DNA of 64,000 bases from Pseudomonadota bacterium (GTDB lineage: Bacteria; Pseudomonadota; Gammaproteobacteria; Burkholderiales; Rhodocyclaceae): assembly GCA_018262095.1 (NCBI GenBank), contig JAGTRW010000002.1, positions 173,729-237,728 of the forward strand. The letters are read 5' to 3'. Position numbers and translations under genes: made by a program. The notes under the pieces were generated by a model. That model had not been told where the DNA came from. It saw only the letters and a list, made by a program, of their open reading frames with translations, and did not search any database. This document shows positions 37,372-48,443 of the stretch, one piece after another (positions within the stretch are counted from its first letter, which is position 1; the number at the start of each line of letters is the position of its first letter).

Positions 37372-37740
37372 ATGCGTAACCCATCCGGGACCTTACTGAC
37401 CCGATTGACGATGGAAATTGCCGTAGCCTGCGCCGCCGCTCTGGCCGGCGCCATCGTCTGCTACGGATCGCTCGAAATCGGAACCGGCTGGGGTGACGCC
37501 GGGCCGCAACCCGGCTACTTCCCGTTCTATATCGGCCTGTTCATCGCGCTGGCCAGTGGCGCAGTGCTGATCGAGGCGGTGATCGAGCAGCGCCGCAGCA
37601 AGCAAGTTTTCCTGACGCGCGAGCAGGGCCACCGGATTCTGAGCTTCTTCCTGCCGATGCTCGGCTTCGTCGCGATCTCGATGGTGCTCGGACTGTACGT
37701 CGGCCTGGCCATCTATCTCTTCGGGGTGATGACGATCCAG
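37372..37740 (+). pseudogene. tctB: TTT small membrane subunit TctB (system 1), C-terminus lost
   Basis: The first 123 residues are TctB-like: a membrane helix (MEIAVACAAALAGAIVCYGS), GWGDAGPQPGYFPFYIGLFI, a charged loop, then LSFFLPMLGFVAISMVLGLY and LAIYLFGVMTIQGQWR. At about 37740 the reading continues out of frame into tctA and stays open to 39141, giving a nonsense tail. Normal TctB has roughly one more helix here. The tctB end and the tctA start have been removed together. Confidence 0.75.
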
Positions 37741-37741
37741 G

Positions 37742-39118
37742 GCCAATGGCGTATCGCTGCTGATCCCGCTGACCTTCACGATGGATCCGATTTCGGCCAT
37801 CATCCTGCTCACCAGCATGTACTGGGGCGCGCTGTTCGGCGGGTCGACGACGTCGATCTTGTTCAACATTCCGGGCGAGCCGTCGTCGGTGGCCACCACC
37901 TTCGACGGTTATCCGATGGCGCAGCAGGGCCAGGCGACGCAGGCGTTGACGCTGGCCTTCATGTCAGCCGGAATCGGCGCGCTGTTCGGCGTCACCGTCA
38001 TTACCGTGCTCTCCGGCTGGGTCACCCAGTTCGCGCTCAAGTTTTCCTCACCCGAGTATTTCGCCGTCTATCTGCTGACCTTCTGCAGCTTCATCGGCAT
38101 GGGCAGCAGCTCGCCGTTCAAGGCCATCGTCTCGATGATGCTCGGCTTTGCCTTTGCCGCCGTCGGCATGGACGGCATGTCGGGCAATATGCGACTGACC
38201 TTCGGAATCACCGAACTGATCAAGGGAATCAGTTTCCTCGTCGCCGTGATCGGACTGTTTGGCCTCGGCGAGTTGCTGCAAACGATGGAAGAAGGGCTGC
38301 GCTTCGACGGCATCCACGCACGCATCAGAATCCGCGACGTCTTCGCGGCGATCATCTCGCTGCCCAAGCACTGGGTGACGCTGCTGCGCAGCGCGCTGGT
38401 CGGCTGCTGGATGGGAATCACGCCGGGCGGTCCGACCGCCGCGTCGTTCATGAGCTACGGCCTGGCCAAACGCTTCTCGCGCAAAAAGGACGGTTTCGGC
38501 AAGGGCGAGCCGGCCGGTGTGGTGGCACCCGAAACCGCCGACCATTCGGCCGGAACCTGCGCCATTCTGCCGATGCTCGCGCTCGGCGTTCCCGGCTCGG
38601 CGACGGCGGCAGTGATGATGGGCGGACTGATGATCTGGGGACTGACGCCCGGACCGATGCTGTTCATCGAACGCCCCGACTTCGTCTGGAGCACGATCGC
38701 CAGCATGTACATGGGCAACGTGATGGCGGTGATCCTGGTGCTGGCCACCGTGCCGCTGTTCGCGGCGATCCTGAGAATCCCGTTTTCGATCATCGGCCCG
38801 ATGATCGTCGTCGTCTGCTTCATCGGCGCCTATCAGATCAGCGGCGCCCGCCTCGATCTGTGGCTGGCGCTGGCCTTCGGCATCGCCGGTTACCTGCTCA
38901 AGAAACTCGATTACCCGATTGCGCCGATGGTTCTGGCGATGGTGCTCGGCGACAAGACCGAGGACGCCTTCCGCCAGTCGATGATCTTCTCCAAGGGCTC
39001 GCTCGGGATTTTCTGGACCAATTCGACGCTGGTCGCAGCGATCATGAGCATCGCCATGCTGCTGCTGTTCTGGCCGCTGATCGGCAAGGGCCTTCAACGT
39101 CTGCGCCAGGCCGCCTGA
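37742..39118 (+). pseudogene. tctA: TTT large membrane subunit TctA (system 1), N-terminus lost
   Basis: TctA-like sequence starts abruptly at ANGVSLLIPLTFTMDPISAI and runs intact to the C-terminus (SMYWGALFGGSTTSILFNIP, ATFMSAGIG-like helices, TPGGPTAASFMSYGLAKRFS, APETADHSAGTCAILPMLAL). About 45-50 N-terminal residues, including the conserved GLPGLGP-type loop, are missing. A stop at 37730-37732 closes the frame upstream. The first ATG is 37781, inside the former membrane domain. Compare the complete TctA proteins at 54983 and 59396. Residual function is doubtful. Confidence 0.75.
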
Positions 39119-39137
39119 ATCGCACCGGGAGAAGACG

Positions 39138-40025
39138 GTGAGCAGCGCTGAGCGCATCGGCTTCATCGGCGCCGGCCTGATGGGCAGCAAAATGGCGGGG
39201 AATCTGCTCAAGGCCGGCTACCCGCTAACGCTCTATCTTCGCCGCCCGCGCCAAGGTCTCGAGCACCTTCTGGCGCAGGGCGCCGAGCACACCGACGATC
39301 TGCCAACGCTGGCCAGGCAGTCCGCAGTCATCATTCTCTGCGTCGATAACGCCGATACGGTGCGCAGCGTGGTCGACAGCCTGTTGCCCGCGCTGCGTCC
39401 CGGGCAGCTGCTGATCGACGCCACGACGTCCGACCCGGCGGTCACTCGCGCGATTGCCGAAAAGCTGCGCGCGCGCGGAATCGACTACGCCGACGCGCCG
39501 GTCACCGGCGGCCCAGCCCAGGCCGAAGCGGGCGCGCTCGGCTCGCTGGTCGGCTGCGCCGAAGCGTCGTTGCCGCGCATCCGGCAAATCGTCTCGGGCT
39601 ATTCGAAGACGGTTCAACGCATCGGCGACGTCGGCAGCGGACACTACGCCAAGCTGCTCAATAATTTCGTCACCCAGGGAACCACCGCGCTGCTCGCCGA
39701 GGCCTATGGCCGGGCGCGCGACAACGGCGTCGACTGGCAGGCGCTCTATTCCGTAATGAACGCCGGCGCTGCGCGCTCGGGAACGCTCGAGAAGATGGTC
39801 AAGCCGGCGCTCGACGGCAATTTCGACGGCAGTCAATTCACCATCCGCAACGCGCTCAAGGACCTGAGCTACTACTGCCGGCTCGCAGCGGCGTCTGAAG
39901 GCGGCGCCAGCCCACTTGCCGAGGAGATCCGCAGCGTCTTCGCCAAGGCCGTTGCCGCCGACCTCGGCGAGCGCTATGTCAGCGCGCTGCTCGCTCCCAA
40001 TGCCCAACGCAAGGACGCACAATGA
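39138..40025 (+). CDS. 3-hydroxyisobutyrate-dehydrogenase-family oxidoreductase, LtnD-like
   Basis: 295-residue beta-hydroxyacid dehydrogenase. It has an N-terminal NAD motif ([21 protein letters not shown]), the substrate loop [20 protein letters not shown] and the catalytic Lys in [13 protein letters not shown]-threonate dehydrogenase LtnD belongs to this family and acts beside TctC/DenD-type genes, which is the basis for the suggestion; glyoxylate or tartronate semialdehyde reductase activity is an alternative. The GTG start has GGGAGAAG upstream. Its stop overlaps the chemoreceptor start (ATGA), so the two are co-translated. Confidence 0.85.
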   Translation: MSSAERIGFIGAGLMGSKMAGNLLKAGYPLTLYLRRPRQGLEHLLAQGAEHTDDLPTLARQSAVIILCVDNADTVRSVVDSLLPALRPGQLLIDATTSDPAVTRAIAEKLRARGIDYADAPVTGGPAQAEAGALGSLVGCAEASLPRIRQIVSGYSKTVQRIGDVGSGHYAKLLNNFVTQGTTALLAEAYGRARDNGVDWQALYSVMNAGAARSGTLEKMVKPALDGNFDGSQFTIRNALKDLSYYCRLAAASEGGASPLAEEIRSVFAKAVAADLGERYVSALLAPNAQRKDAQ

Positions 40026-41635
40026 CCATCGCTCAACGACTGATTGCCTTGATTGTCGCATCGATCGCCTGCCTGCTGCTGCTGTCAGGAATCGCCTACT
40101 TCCAGATGAATAAGGTCTATGGCGCGGCAAATTACGGCAACGAGAAGACGGTGCCCAGCCTGCTGACGCTCAACAAGGCGATCATTTCCTACTTCCAGAT
40201 CCAGACCCAGACGCTCAGCCACGCCGTGACCAACGACCCGAAGATCAAGCTGGGCATCGAAAAAACGCTTGAGGACGCGATCGCGCAGATGGAGAAAGAC
40301 CTCAAGGATTACGAGGCGCTCGTTTCCAGCGACGAAGACAAACGGCTGCTGAACGCCGAGAAGGCGACGCTCACGGCCTACCTCAACGTTGTCGACGTAA
40401 TTCGTGCCGCGTCGAGGGATTACCGCAGCGAAGATGCGCTGACGGAGGTGGCCAACGGCAGGCCGGTGAGCGACAAGCTGACCAACGAACTTCTGGCGCA
40501 CATGAAATTCAACGATCAGCTCGGCAAGCAGGAAGCCGCCAAGGCTGCTGCCGAGAAAAGCACCGCCACCGTCGAAGCACTCGTCGTGCTGCTGCTGGCA
40601 CTCGCCGCGCTGGCCTTGATCGGCGTTGCCACCTTGCGCCGCCTGACCGGACGCATCGCCCAGGCCAACGCGGTCGCCGCGCGGATCGCCGCTGGCGATC
40701 TCACGTCATCGACGACGCACGCCCAGGACGCCAACGACGAGATTGGGCAACTGCTCAAGTCGCTCGACAAGATGCGCGCAGATCTTGCACAGACCATCGG
40801 CGAAGTCGTTGCCAATGCGCAGAGCGTCGCCGCTTCGGCCGACCAGTTGTCGACCTCGGCGCAACAGGTGGCGACCAGCAGCGAAAGCCAGACCGCATCG
40901 ACCGCTGCCGCAGCCTCTGCGGTCGAAGAAATGACGGTCAGCATCGATCATATCGGCACCAACGCCAATGACGCGAGCCAACGCGCCGTCGAGGCCGGCG
41001 AGCGGGCGGTGCAAAGCGTTGAACACGTCGACTCAGCGGCCACCCAGGTCGCCCAGGTCGCCGACCAAGTCGAAGATACGACGCGGCAGATGCAGACACT
41101 GTCCGAACAGGTTGAGCAAATTGGCAGCATTACCGTCGTCATCCGCGAGGTCGCCGAACAGACCAACCTGCTGGCGCTCAATGCCGCCATCGAAGCGGCA
41201 CGCGCCGGCGAGCAGGGGCGCGGCTTCGCGGTGGTCGCCGACGAAGTCAGAAAGCTCGCTGAACGCACCACGCTCTCGGTCAAGGAGATCAGCACGGTGG
41301 TATCGGCGATTCAGGACGGCGCGAGCGCGGTACTCGGCAGCATGGAGTCGAGCCGCAGCGTCGTCGCCGGAGTCGTCGTCGCGGCCGCCAAGGCGAGCAG
41401 CGCAATGGGCGAAATCAGCGCTTCGACGGCCACCGTAGGACAATCGATCGAGAGTATTTCCGACGCATTACGCGAACAGAAGGCGAGCTCAGCCGACCTC
41501 GCGCGAACGGTCGAGTCGATTGCCCAGATGTCGGAAGAAAACTGCGCTGCCGTCGAATCGGTTTCCGGCACCGCTCAACAGCTGGTCAACCTTTCGGATG
41601 AACTGAAGTCGAGCGTCGCGCGCTTCCAACTCTGA
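40022..41635 (+). CDS. Methyl-accepting chemotaxis protein with 4HB-like sensor
   Basis: 537-residue chemoreceptor. TM1 ([21 protein letters not shown]) is followed by a periplasmic helical-bundle sensor (about 30-180), TM2 ([20 protein letters not shown]), a HAMP domain and a signalling domain with the hairpin tip [43 protein letters not shown]. It overlaps the upstream dehydrogenase gene by 4 bp (ATGA), so it is part of the sugar-acid operon and probably senses the same compound. No C-terminal CheR-tether pentapeptide is seen. Confidence 0.95.
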   Translation: MTIAQRLIALIVASIACLLLLSGIAYFQMNKVYGAANYGNEKTVPSLLTLNKAIISYFQIQTQTLSHAVTNDPKIKLGIEKTLEDAIAQMEKDLKDYEALVSSDEDKRLLNAEKATLTAYLNVVDVIRAASRDYRSEDALTEVANGRPVSDKLTNELLAHMKFNDQLGKQEAAKAAAEKSTATVEALVVLLLALAALALIGVATLRRLTGRIAQANAVAARIAAGDLTSSTTHAQDANDEIGQLLKSLDKMRADLAQTIGEVVANAQSVAASADQLSTSAQQVATSSESQTASTAAAASAVEEMTVSIDHIGTNANDASQRAVEAGERAVQSVEHVDSAATQVAQVADQVEDTTRQMQTLSEQVEQIGSITVVIREVAEQTNLLALNAAIEAARAGEQGRGFAVVADEVRKLAERTTLSVKEISTVVSAIQDGASAVLGSMESSRSVVAGVVVAAAKASSAMGEISASTATVGQSIESISDALREQKASSADLARTVESIAQMSEENCAAVESVSGTAQQLVNLSDELKSSVARFQL

Positions 41636-41672
41636 CTCATCGGCCGCCGCGACGTCGTGCCGGTGCGGCGGG

Positions 41673-43232
<1,560 letters not shown>

Positions 43233-43241
43233 TCAAGGCGC

Positions 43242-43278
43242 AAAAAAAAACCGCGCCGGCCATTGCTGGCGGGCGCGG
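43242..43278 (-). terminator. Terminator of frdABCD
   Basis: An 11-bp stem with a G/G and C/C mismatch region (43251-43261 with 43268-43278). On the minus strand it is followed by nine T (43242-43250). It is 29 bp after the frdD stop. Confidence 0.85.
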
Positions 43279-43306
43279 GAATCCAGACGAAGCTTTTCGG
43301 GAAAGG

Positions 43307-43672
43307 CTAGAAGCCCAGGCCGAGCAGAACGACCGCCGAAATCACCGTTGCCAGCAAGGGGCCGCCGTAGCAGATCAGCTTGCCGAAGAATCCACCATGG
43401 ATGCCCAGTTCGTGCAGCGAATGGAAGATACGGTGACCGGCGTGCCACAACATGAACGCGATGACGGCGAAGATGAACGCCTTGCCGACGAAGTTCTGGG
43501 CAAACGCCAGCATCTTCGCGTAGCTCATCGTGTCCTTGGGCAGCAGCAGGCCAAGCGGAACGGCGATCCCGGTGATGAACACCAGCATCGGTCCGAACAG
43601 GCCGGCCAGCATGCCACCGGCGCCGAACAGGCCCCAGAAAATCGGGGCATTGGAACGCTTACGTGTTTTCAT
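43307..43672 (-). CDS. frdD: Fumarate reductase membrane anchor FrdD
   Basis: 121-residue membrane anchor with three hydrophobic helices. The start RSNAPIFWGLFGAGGMLAGL matches E. coli FrdD (RSDEPVFWGLFGAGGM) from memory, as do LPKDTMSYAKMLAFAQNFVG and the GHRIFHSLHELGIH segment. The start at 43672 overlaps frdC by 4 bp (ATGA), which supports it over an upstream in-frame start. It is the last gene of frdABCD. Such heme-less C/D anchors bind quinol. Confidence 0.93.
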   Translation of the reverse strand: MKTRKRSNAPIFWGLFGAGGMLAGLFGPMLVFITGIAVPLGLLLPKDTMSYAKMLAFAQNFVGKAFIFAVIAFMLWHAGHRIFHSLHELGIHGGFFGKLICYGGPLLATVISAVVLLGLGF

Positions 43673-44067
43673 GCTGCAATCCTCCAAACCAGACCAAGCA
43701 GGGCAAGCGCGGCGACGATCGCTGCCGTCCAGCCGCTACCGACAACCACTCCGGGCTCGAGCCGTTTGCCGCCGACCATGATCGGCGGCATCGTGAGCGG
43801 GAAGAGCTTGAACCAAGTGAATGCGTGGTAGGCAATGGCGACCAGGAAAGCCACGTGGCAAACCAGCGACAGCGGGCTCTTCAAGGCTTCGAGCCAGCCG
43901 TTCCACGCCGCTTCACCCTGGCCCAGGCGAACCAGACCGACCAGCAGGGTAATCGCGTAGGCGGCGACGAACAGCGCCGTGCCTTCGTGAATCATGTACT
44001 CGACGTAGTAGGGGTTCTTCTTCCACCAACCGTCCATCGAACGGACATAGGGCTTACGCTTGCTCAC
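43669..44067 (-). CDS. frdC: Fumarate reductase membrane anchor FrdC
   Basis: 132-residue anchor with three helices. It starts [19 protein letters not shown], where E. coli FrdC has [40 protein letters not shown] carries the quinone-pocket histidine region. It overlaps frdB by 4 bp and frdD by 4 bp, so all subunits are translationally coupled. Confidence 0.94.
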   Translation of the reverse strand: MSKRKPYVRSMDGWWKKNPYYVEYMIHEGTALFVAAYAITLLVGLVRLGQGEAAWNGWLEALKSPLSLVCHVAFLVAIAYHAFTWFKLFPLTMPPIMVGGKRLEPGVVVGSGWTAAIVAALALLGLVWRIAA

Positions 44068-44819
44068 TTGGAACCCCCTTTCGGCGACAGGAAGCGCAGG
44101 AAGTAATCCTTCGCCGCCTCGATCTTGTTGATATTAACGGCGTTGCCCGGATCGACGTGCTTCGGACAGACTTCGGAACAGTAACCCACCGCGCTGCAGT
44201 TGTAGACACCGTCTTCCGAGGCCAGCAGTTCCATCCGCTGCGCCGTGCCGCCGTCGCGCGAGTCCATGTTGTAACGGTGCGCCAGAGCGATCGCCGCCGG
44301 GCCGATGAAGTCGGGGTTCAATCCGACCTGCGGACAAGCCGCGTAGCACAGCGTGCAGTTGATGCACGAGGTGAACTGGATGTACGCATTGAACTGCTCG
44401 GGCGTCTGCAGATATTCGCCCTGCTCGAGCGTGCGCGGCTCCTTCGGGATGATGTAGGGCTGGATCGCTTCGAGCTTTTCGATGAAGCCGGAAAGGTCGG
44501 TGACCAGATCCTTCTCGATCGGGAAGTTGGCCAGCGCTTCGATGCTGATCCGGTTCGGGTAGTAGTCGCGCAGGAAGGTCTCGCACGACAGCTTGGGAAT
44601 GCCGTTGATCATCATGCCGCAGCTGCCGCAGATCGCCATCCGGCACGACCAGCGGAAGGTCAGCGAACCATCGAGGTTGTCCTTGATGTACTGGGCGCCC
44701 TGCAGCACCGACATGTCGTCAGAAAACGGGACTTTGTAGATCTCCGAATGCGGTGCGGCGTCGCTCTCCGGAAGGTAGCGCAGAACCTCGATTTCAATGA
44801 CTTTTTGGCTTTCAGACAT
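44064..44819 (-). CDS. frdB: Fumarate reductase iron-sulfur subunit FrdB
   Basis: 251-residue electron-transfer subunit with three clusters: [2Fe-2S] ([16 protein letters not shown] plus a later Cys), [4Fe-4S] ([13 protein letters not shown]) and [3Fe-4S] ([17 protein letters not shown]). It passes electrons from quinol to FrdA. The start at 44819 overlaps the frdA end by 8 bp. Length is as for E. coli FrdB. E. coli-type FrdC/D partners support fumarate reductase rather than succinate dehydrogenase. Confidence 0.96.
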   Translation of the reverse strand: MSESQKVIEIEVLRYLPESDAAPHSEIYKVPFSDDMSVLQGAQYIKDNLDGSLTFRWSCRMAICGSCGMMINGIPKLSCETFLRDYYPNRISIEALANFPIEKDLVTDLSGFIEKLEAIQPYIIPKEPRTLEQGEYLQTPEQFNAYIQFTSCINCTLCYAACPQVGLNPDFIGPAAIALAHRYNMDSRDGGTAQRMELLASEDGVYNCSAVGYCSEVCPKHVDPGNAVNINKIEAAKDYFLRFLSPKGGSK

Positions 44820-46614
44820 GGGATGCTTTCCTTTCCTGGTCTGCTTTTTCGCCAGCCGCGCCATAGACGCGCGCCGCCGGTTGGGACGTGGTGATCTTGA
44901 CGTCGCCCAGCGCGATGCGCGGTGCGCCGCCGGCAACATAGTAGGCTTCGGAGTGCTTGAGGAAGTTGACATCGTCGCGCAACTTGTAAGCGCCGTCAGG
45001 ACCGTCGAGACGCTGGTGAGCACCGCGCGATTCCTTGCGGTTGATCGCCGAATGCGCCATCGTCTGCGCGACGTCGAGCTGGTAGTCGAGCTCGATGGCC
45101 GTCAGCCAATCGGTATTCCAGACGCTCGACTGGTCGTCGATGCTGATGTTCTTGAAGCGCTCACGCAGTTCGGCGAGCTTGTCGCAGGTCGCCTGCATGG
45201 TGTCTTCCATGCGATAGATGCCGCAACCGTCTTCCATGCTCTGCACCATTTCCTTGCGGATCGTGGCGATTCGCTCGGTGCCGCCCTTTTTGGTCTTGAG
45301 CGCCATGACGCGCTGCTCGACGGCCTGTGCCTGCTTGAGCAGGCTGGCCGAATTGCCCGGCGTTTGCGCCTTGGCATTGGCGGCGGCCTGGACACCAGCG
45401 ACCTTGCCGAAAACCAGCAACTCGGTCAGCGAATTGGAACCCAGGCGGTTGGCACCGTGGATGCCGACGCTCGAACATTCACCGATGGCGTAAAGGCCTT
45501 TGAGCGACGACTCGCAGTTGCCGTCGACCTTGATCCCGCCCATCGTGTAATGGACGCCCGGGCGAACCGGGATCGGTTCCTTGGCCGGGTCGATGCCCAT
45601 GAAGGTTTCGGCCATTTCGTAGATCAGCGGCAGGCGCTCGCGCAGATACGCTTCGCCGAGGTGACGCAGATCGAGATGGACGACCGAGCCAAGCACCGGG
45701 TGCTCGATGGTGCGGCCCTTCTGCTGCTCGAAGTAGAAAGCCTGGCTCAGACGGTCGCGCGGACCGAGTTCCATGTACTTGTTCTTCGGTTTGTCATTGA
45801 GCGGGCCGAGGCCGTAGTCCTGCAGATAGCGATAGCCGTCCTTGTTGACCAGATAGCCGCCTTCGCCGCGACACGCTTCGGTGAACAACAGGCCGGTGAT
45901 CGGCATGCAGGTCGGGTGATACTGGACGAATTCCATGTCGCGCAGCGCGACGCCGTGACGGTAAGCGAGCGCCATGCCGTCGCCAGTGACGATGCCGCCG
46001 AGCGTGCTTTCGCGGAAGACGCGACCGGCGCCGCCGGTGGCGATGATCACCGACTTGGCTTCGATCATGGTGAATTCGCCGGTGCCCATTTCGACGACGA
46101 CGGCGCCTTGGGCGCGGCCGTCTTCTTCGAGCAGATCGACGCAGAAGTGTTCGTCAAAGCGCTTGATCGACGGATACTTGATCGAGGTCTGGAACAGCGT
46201 GTGCAGGATGTGGAAACCCGACTTGTCGGCGGCGAACCAGGTGCGCTCGATCTTCATTCCGCCGAAGGCGCGCACGTTGACGTGACCGTCTTCGGTGCGG
46301 CTCCACGGGCAGCCCCAATGCTCAAGCTGGGTCAGTTCGACCGGCGCCTGTTTGACGAAGTACTCGACGACGTCCTGTTCGCACAGCCAGTCGCCACCAC
46401 CCACGGTATCGTGAAAGTGATACTCGAAGCTGTCGGTCGGCTTCTTGACGCCAGCCGCTCCGCCTTCCGCCGCCACGGTATGGCTGCGCATCGGATAGAC
46501 CTTCGAAACCAGTGCGATCTTCAACTTCGGATCGGACTCGGCGACGGCGATCGCTGCGCGCAAGCCGGCCCCCCCTCCGCCCACGATTACTACATCAGCC
46601 TTGAAAATTTCCAC
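44812..46614 (-). CDS. frdA: Fumarate reductase flavoprotein subunit FrdA
   Basis: 600-residue catalytic subunit that reduces fumarate in anaerobic respiration. FAD motif [20 protein letters not shown] at the start; covalent-FAD His in [14 protein letters not shown]; active-site [14 protein letters not shown] and [17 protein letters not shown]. The GTG at 46614 is chosen because the family starts just before the FAD strand and AAGGA lies six bases upstream. It leads frdABCD. The 195-bp upstream gap contains no clear FNR site. Confidence 0.96.
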   Translation of the reverse strand: MEIFKADVVIVGGGGAGLRAAIAVAESDPKLKIALVSKVYPMRSHTVAAEGGAAGVKKPTDSFEYHFHDTVGGGDWLCEQDVVEYFVKQAPVELTQLEHWGCPWSRTEDGHVNVRAFGGMKIERTWFAADKSGFHILHTLFQTSIKYPSIKRFDEHFCVDLLEEDGRAQGAVVVEMGTGEFTMIEAKSVIIATGGAGRVFRESTLGGIVTGDGMALAYRHGVALRDMEFVQYHPTCMPITGLLFTEACRGEGGYLVNKDGYRYLQDYGLGPLNDKPKNKYMELGPRDRLSQAFYFEQQKGRTIEHPVLGSVVHLDLRHLGEAYLRERLPLIYEMAETFMGIDPAKEPIPVRPGVHYTMGGIKVDGNCESSLKGLYAIGECSSVGIHGANRLGSNSLTELLVFGKVAGVQAAANAKAQTPGNSASLLKQAQAVEQRVMALKTKKGGTERIATIRKEMVQSMEDGCGIYRMEDTMQATCDKLAELRERFKNISIDDQSSVWNTDWLTAIELDYQLDVAQTMAHSAINRKESRGAHQRLDGPDGAYKLRDDVNFLKHSEAYYVAGGAPRIALGDVKITTSQPAARVYGAAGEKADQERKASHV

Positions 46615-46809
46615 GCTCAATCCTTTCTCGCTATAGGCGAATTGCACGACGACTAGCGCAAATAAAACACCGACAGAACGAATACTGACGACGCTTGATG
46701 CTCAACAGCCCGGGATTATCGCGGTTTTTCCGTGTACCAGCAACTTTTGGCAAGCGTTGCTGTCGCGAAAGCGCTGTCTAAACATCAACATCGGGCGATC
46801 GGCCGCTGC

Positions 46810-47613
46810 TCATTTTGTGTCCGGCGAGATGGCCGCCACACCCGGCGGCAGCAGCGAGAGTGCGTTGGCCGACGTCGCGGTCAGTATCTCGGCAGGCGAA
46901 ACGCCCCTCAACTCGGCCAGGGTGGCCGCGATACGCGGCAACTCGGCGGGCGCATTGCGCCCGCCGGCAAGCCAGCAAGGCGGGATGTCGGGCGCGTCGG
47001 TTTCAAGAACGAGGGCTTCGATCGGCAAGGTGCTGGCGAGCTTACGGATACGCGTCGACCCGGGGTAGGTCATGGCGCCGCCGAAACCGAGTTTTAGACC
47101 AAGACGAATGAACTCGTCGGCCTGCTGGCGACTGCCGTTGAAGGCGTGCGCGATGCCGCGCTTGACGCCGATCCGGCGCAAGCATTTGAGCACCTGGTCG
47201 ACGGCGCGCCGCACGTGCAGCAGCACCGGAAGATCGAAATCGCGTGCAATTTTGAGCTGCTCGACGAAGAAGCGCTGCTGATTCGCTGCGTCAAAACCCG
47301 GCGCATAAAAATCGAGCCCGATCTCGCCGACGGCGACCGGCGGCGTTGCGCCGCCCAGTTCGCTCGCCAGCCAGTCGCGCAGGATGACCAGATCGGCGTC
47401 GCCGGCGCGTTCGAGATAGAGCGGGTGCAGGCCGTAGGCCGGAAAGCACCCGGCGTAGCGTTGGCAGCTGTCGCGAACGGCAGAGAAATTGGCCGTCGCG
47501 ACGGCCGGAATGAGCATCGCCGCAACACCGGCAGCGCGCGCCGCGGCAACGATCGCAGCGCGGTCGGAGGCGAACTCGGCGGCGTCGAGATGGCAGTGGG
47601 TATCGATCAACAT
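46810..47613 (-). CDS. tatD: TatD-family metal-dependent hydrolase (DNase)
   Basis: 267-residue TIM-barrel hydrolase. It has LIDTHCHLD (metal HxH), GEIGLDFY (Glu), HVRRA (His), HAFNGS (His) and ETDAPDIPP (Asp), the complete TatD metal set. Enzymes of this family act as 3'-5' DNases in repair. It is 9 bp from an enoyl-CoA hydratase gene on the same strand, so the two are probably co-transcribed. Confidence 0.92.
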   Translation of the reverse strand: MLIDTHCHLDAAEFASDRAAIVAAARAAGVAAMLIPAVATANFSAVRDSCQRYAGCFPAYGLHPLYLERAGDADLVILRDWLASELGGATPPVAVGEIGLDFYAPGFDAANQQRFFVEQLKIARDFDLPVLLHVRRAVDQVLKCLRRIGVKRGIAHAFNGSRQQADEFIRLGLKLGFGGAMTYPGSTRIRKLASTLPIEALVLETDAPDIPPCWLAGGRNAPAELPRIAATLAELRGVSPAEILTATSANALSLLPPGVAAISPDTK

Positions 47614-47622
47614 GCGCGGCGA

Positions 47623-48417
47623 TCACGCCTGGCCGTAGACCGGTCGGCGTTTTTCGAAGAAAGCGGCGAGCCCTTCGGCAAAATCGGAATGCGCGGCGCA
47701 GTCGGCGAAGCCGCATTGCTCGGCGAGCAACTGCGCTTCAAGCGAATGGTCGAACGACTGGTTGAGCAGCGCCTTGGTGCGTGCCAGCGCCAGCGCCGGG
47801 CCGCAAGCCAGGCGCCGGGCGAGCTCTTGCGTCCCACTCGCCAGTTGCCCGGGCGCCAGCAGACGGTTGACGAGTCCCAACTCGTAGGCGCGCGACGCGT
47901 CGAAGCGCTCGCCGAACAAGGCGATTTCCATCGCCCGCTTGAGCCCGACATGGCGGACCAGCGACCAGCTCGCACCGCCATCGGGAGAGAGCGCGATATT
48001 GCTGTAAGCGAGCGTGAAGTAAGCCTTTTCCGACGCCAGCACCAGATCGGCAGCCATCATCAGCGACAGGCCGAAACCGGCCACCGCGCCATGGACCGCG
48101 GCAATCACCGGCTTGTCCATTTGCCTGAAGTTGAGCACCGCCGCCTGGACGCCTTCGATCAAGGACGCCAAGCTTTGGCGACAGTCCTCGGCGGGCAAGG
48201 CCTGCTGCTCACGAAACCATTTGACGTCGCCGCCGGCCATGAAATGCTCGCCGGCGCCGCGCACGATGACCGCGCGCACTGACGGATCGCTCGCTGCCTG
48301 CGAACTGCTCCCCAGCAAGCCGTCGATCATCGCCGGGTTGACCGAGTTGAGCGACTGCGGCCGATTCAGCGTAATGGTCGCGACCCGGTCGCCGACTTCG
48401 TAGAGCACCGCACTCAT
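47623..48417 (-). CDS. Enoyl-CoA hydratase/isomerase family protein
   Basis: 264-residue crotonase-fold protein. Oxyanion-hole segments are visible (GEHFMAGGDVKWF and VIAAVHGAVAGFGLSLMMAAD), and the second-acid region reads SPDGGASWSLVRHVG. In classical hydratases one position near GAGxGGxxD is Glu; here Asp/Ser residues replace part of the pattern, so isomerase or other chemistry is possible. It lies 26 bp after dadA and 9 bp before tatD. The exact substrate is unknown. Confidence 0.9.
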   Translation of the reverse strand: MSAVLYEVGDRVATITLNRPQSLNSVNPAMIDGLLGSSSQAASDPSVRAVIVRGAGEHFMAGGDVKWFREQQALPAEDCRQSLASLIEGVQAAVLNFRQMDKPVIAAVHGAVAGFGLSLMMAADLVLASEKAYFTLAYSNIALSPDGGASWSLVRHVGLKRAMEIALFGERFDASRAYELGLVNRLLAPGQLASGTQELARRLACGPALALARTKALLNQSFDHSLEAQLLAEQCGFADCAAHSDFAEGLAAFFEKRRPVYGQA

Positions 48418-48443
48418 ACCATCGCCCCCCAGGAGAACTTCGT

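Noticed and set aside
37372..39141. A natural TctB-TctA fusion protein of 589 residues
   Set aside because: After residue 123 the frame no longer matches TctA; the TctA sequence lies in another frame, so it is a deletion, not a fusion.
44797..46656. Long open frame on the plus strand, antisense to frdA
   Set aside because: High-GC codon pattern of frdA creates it; composition is Arg/Asp/Ala-rich low-complexity and frdA on the other strand has full family motifs.
46690..46720. TTGATGCTCAA upstream of frdA as an FNR/ANR box
   Set aside because: The half sites are too close (TTGA-N3-TCAA); FNR needs TTGAT-N4-ATCAA.
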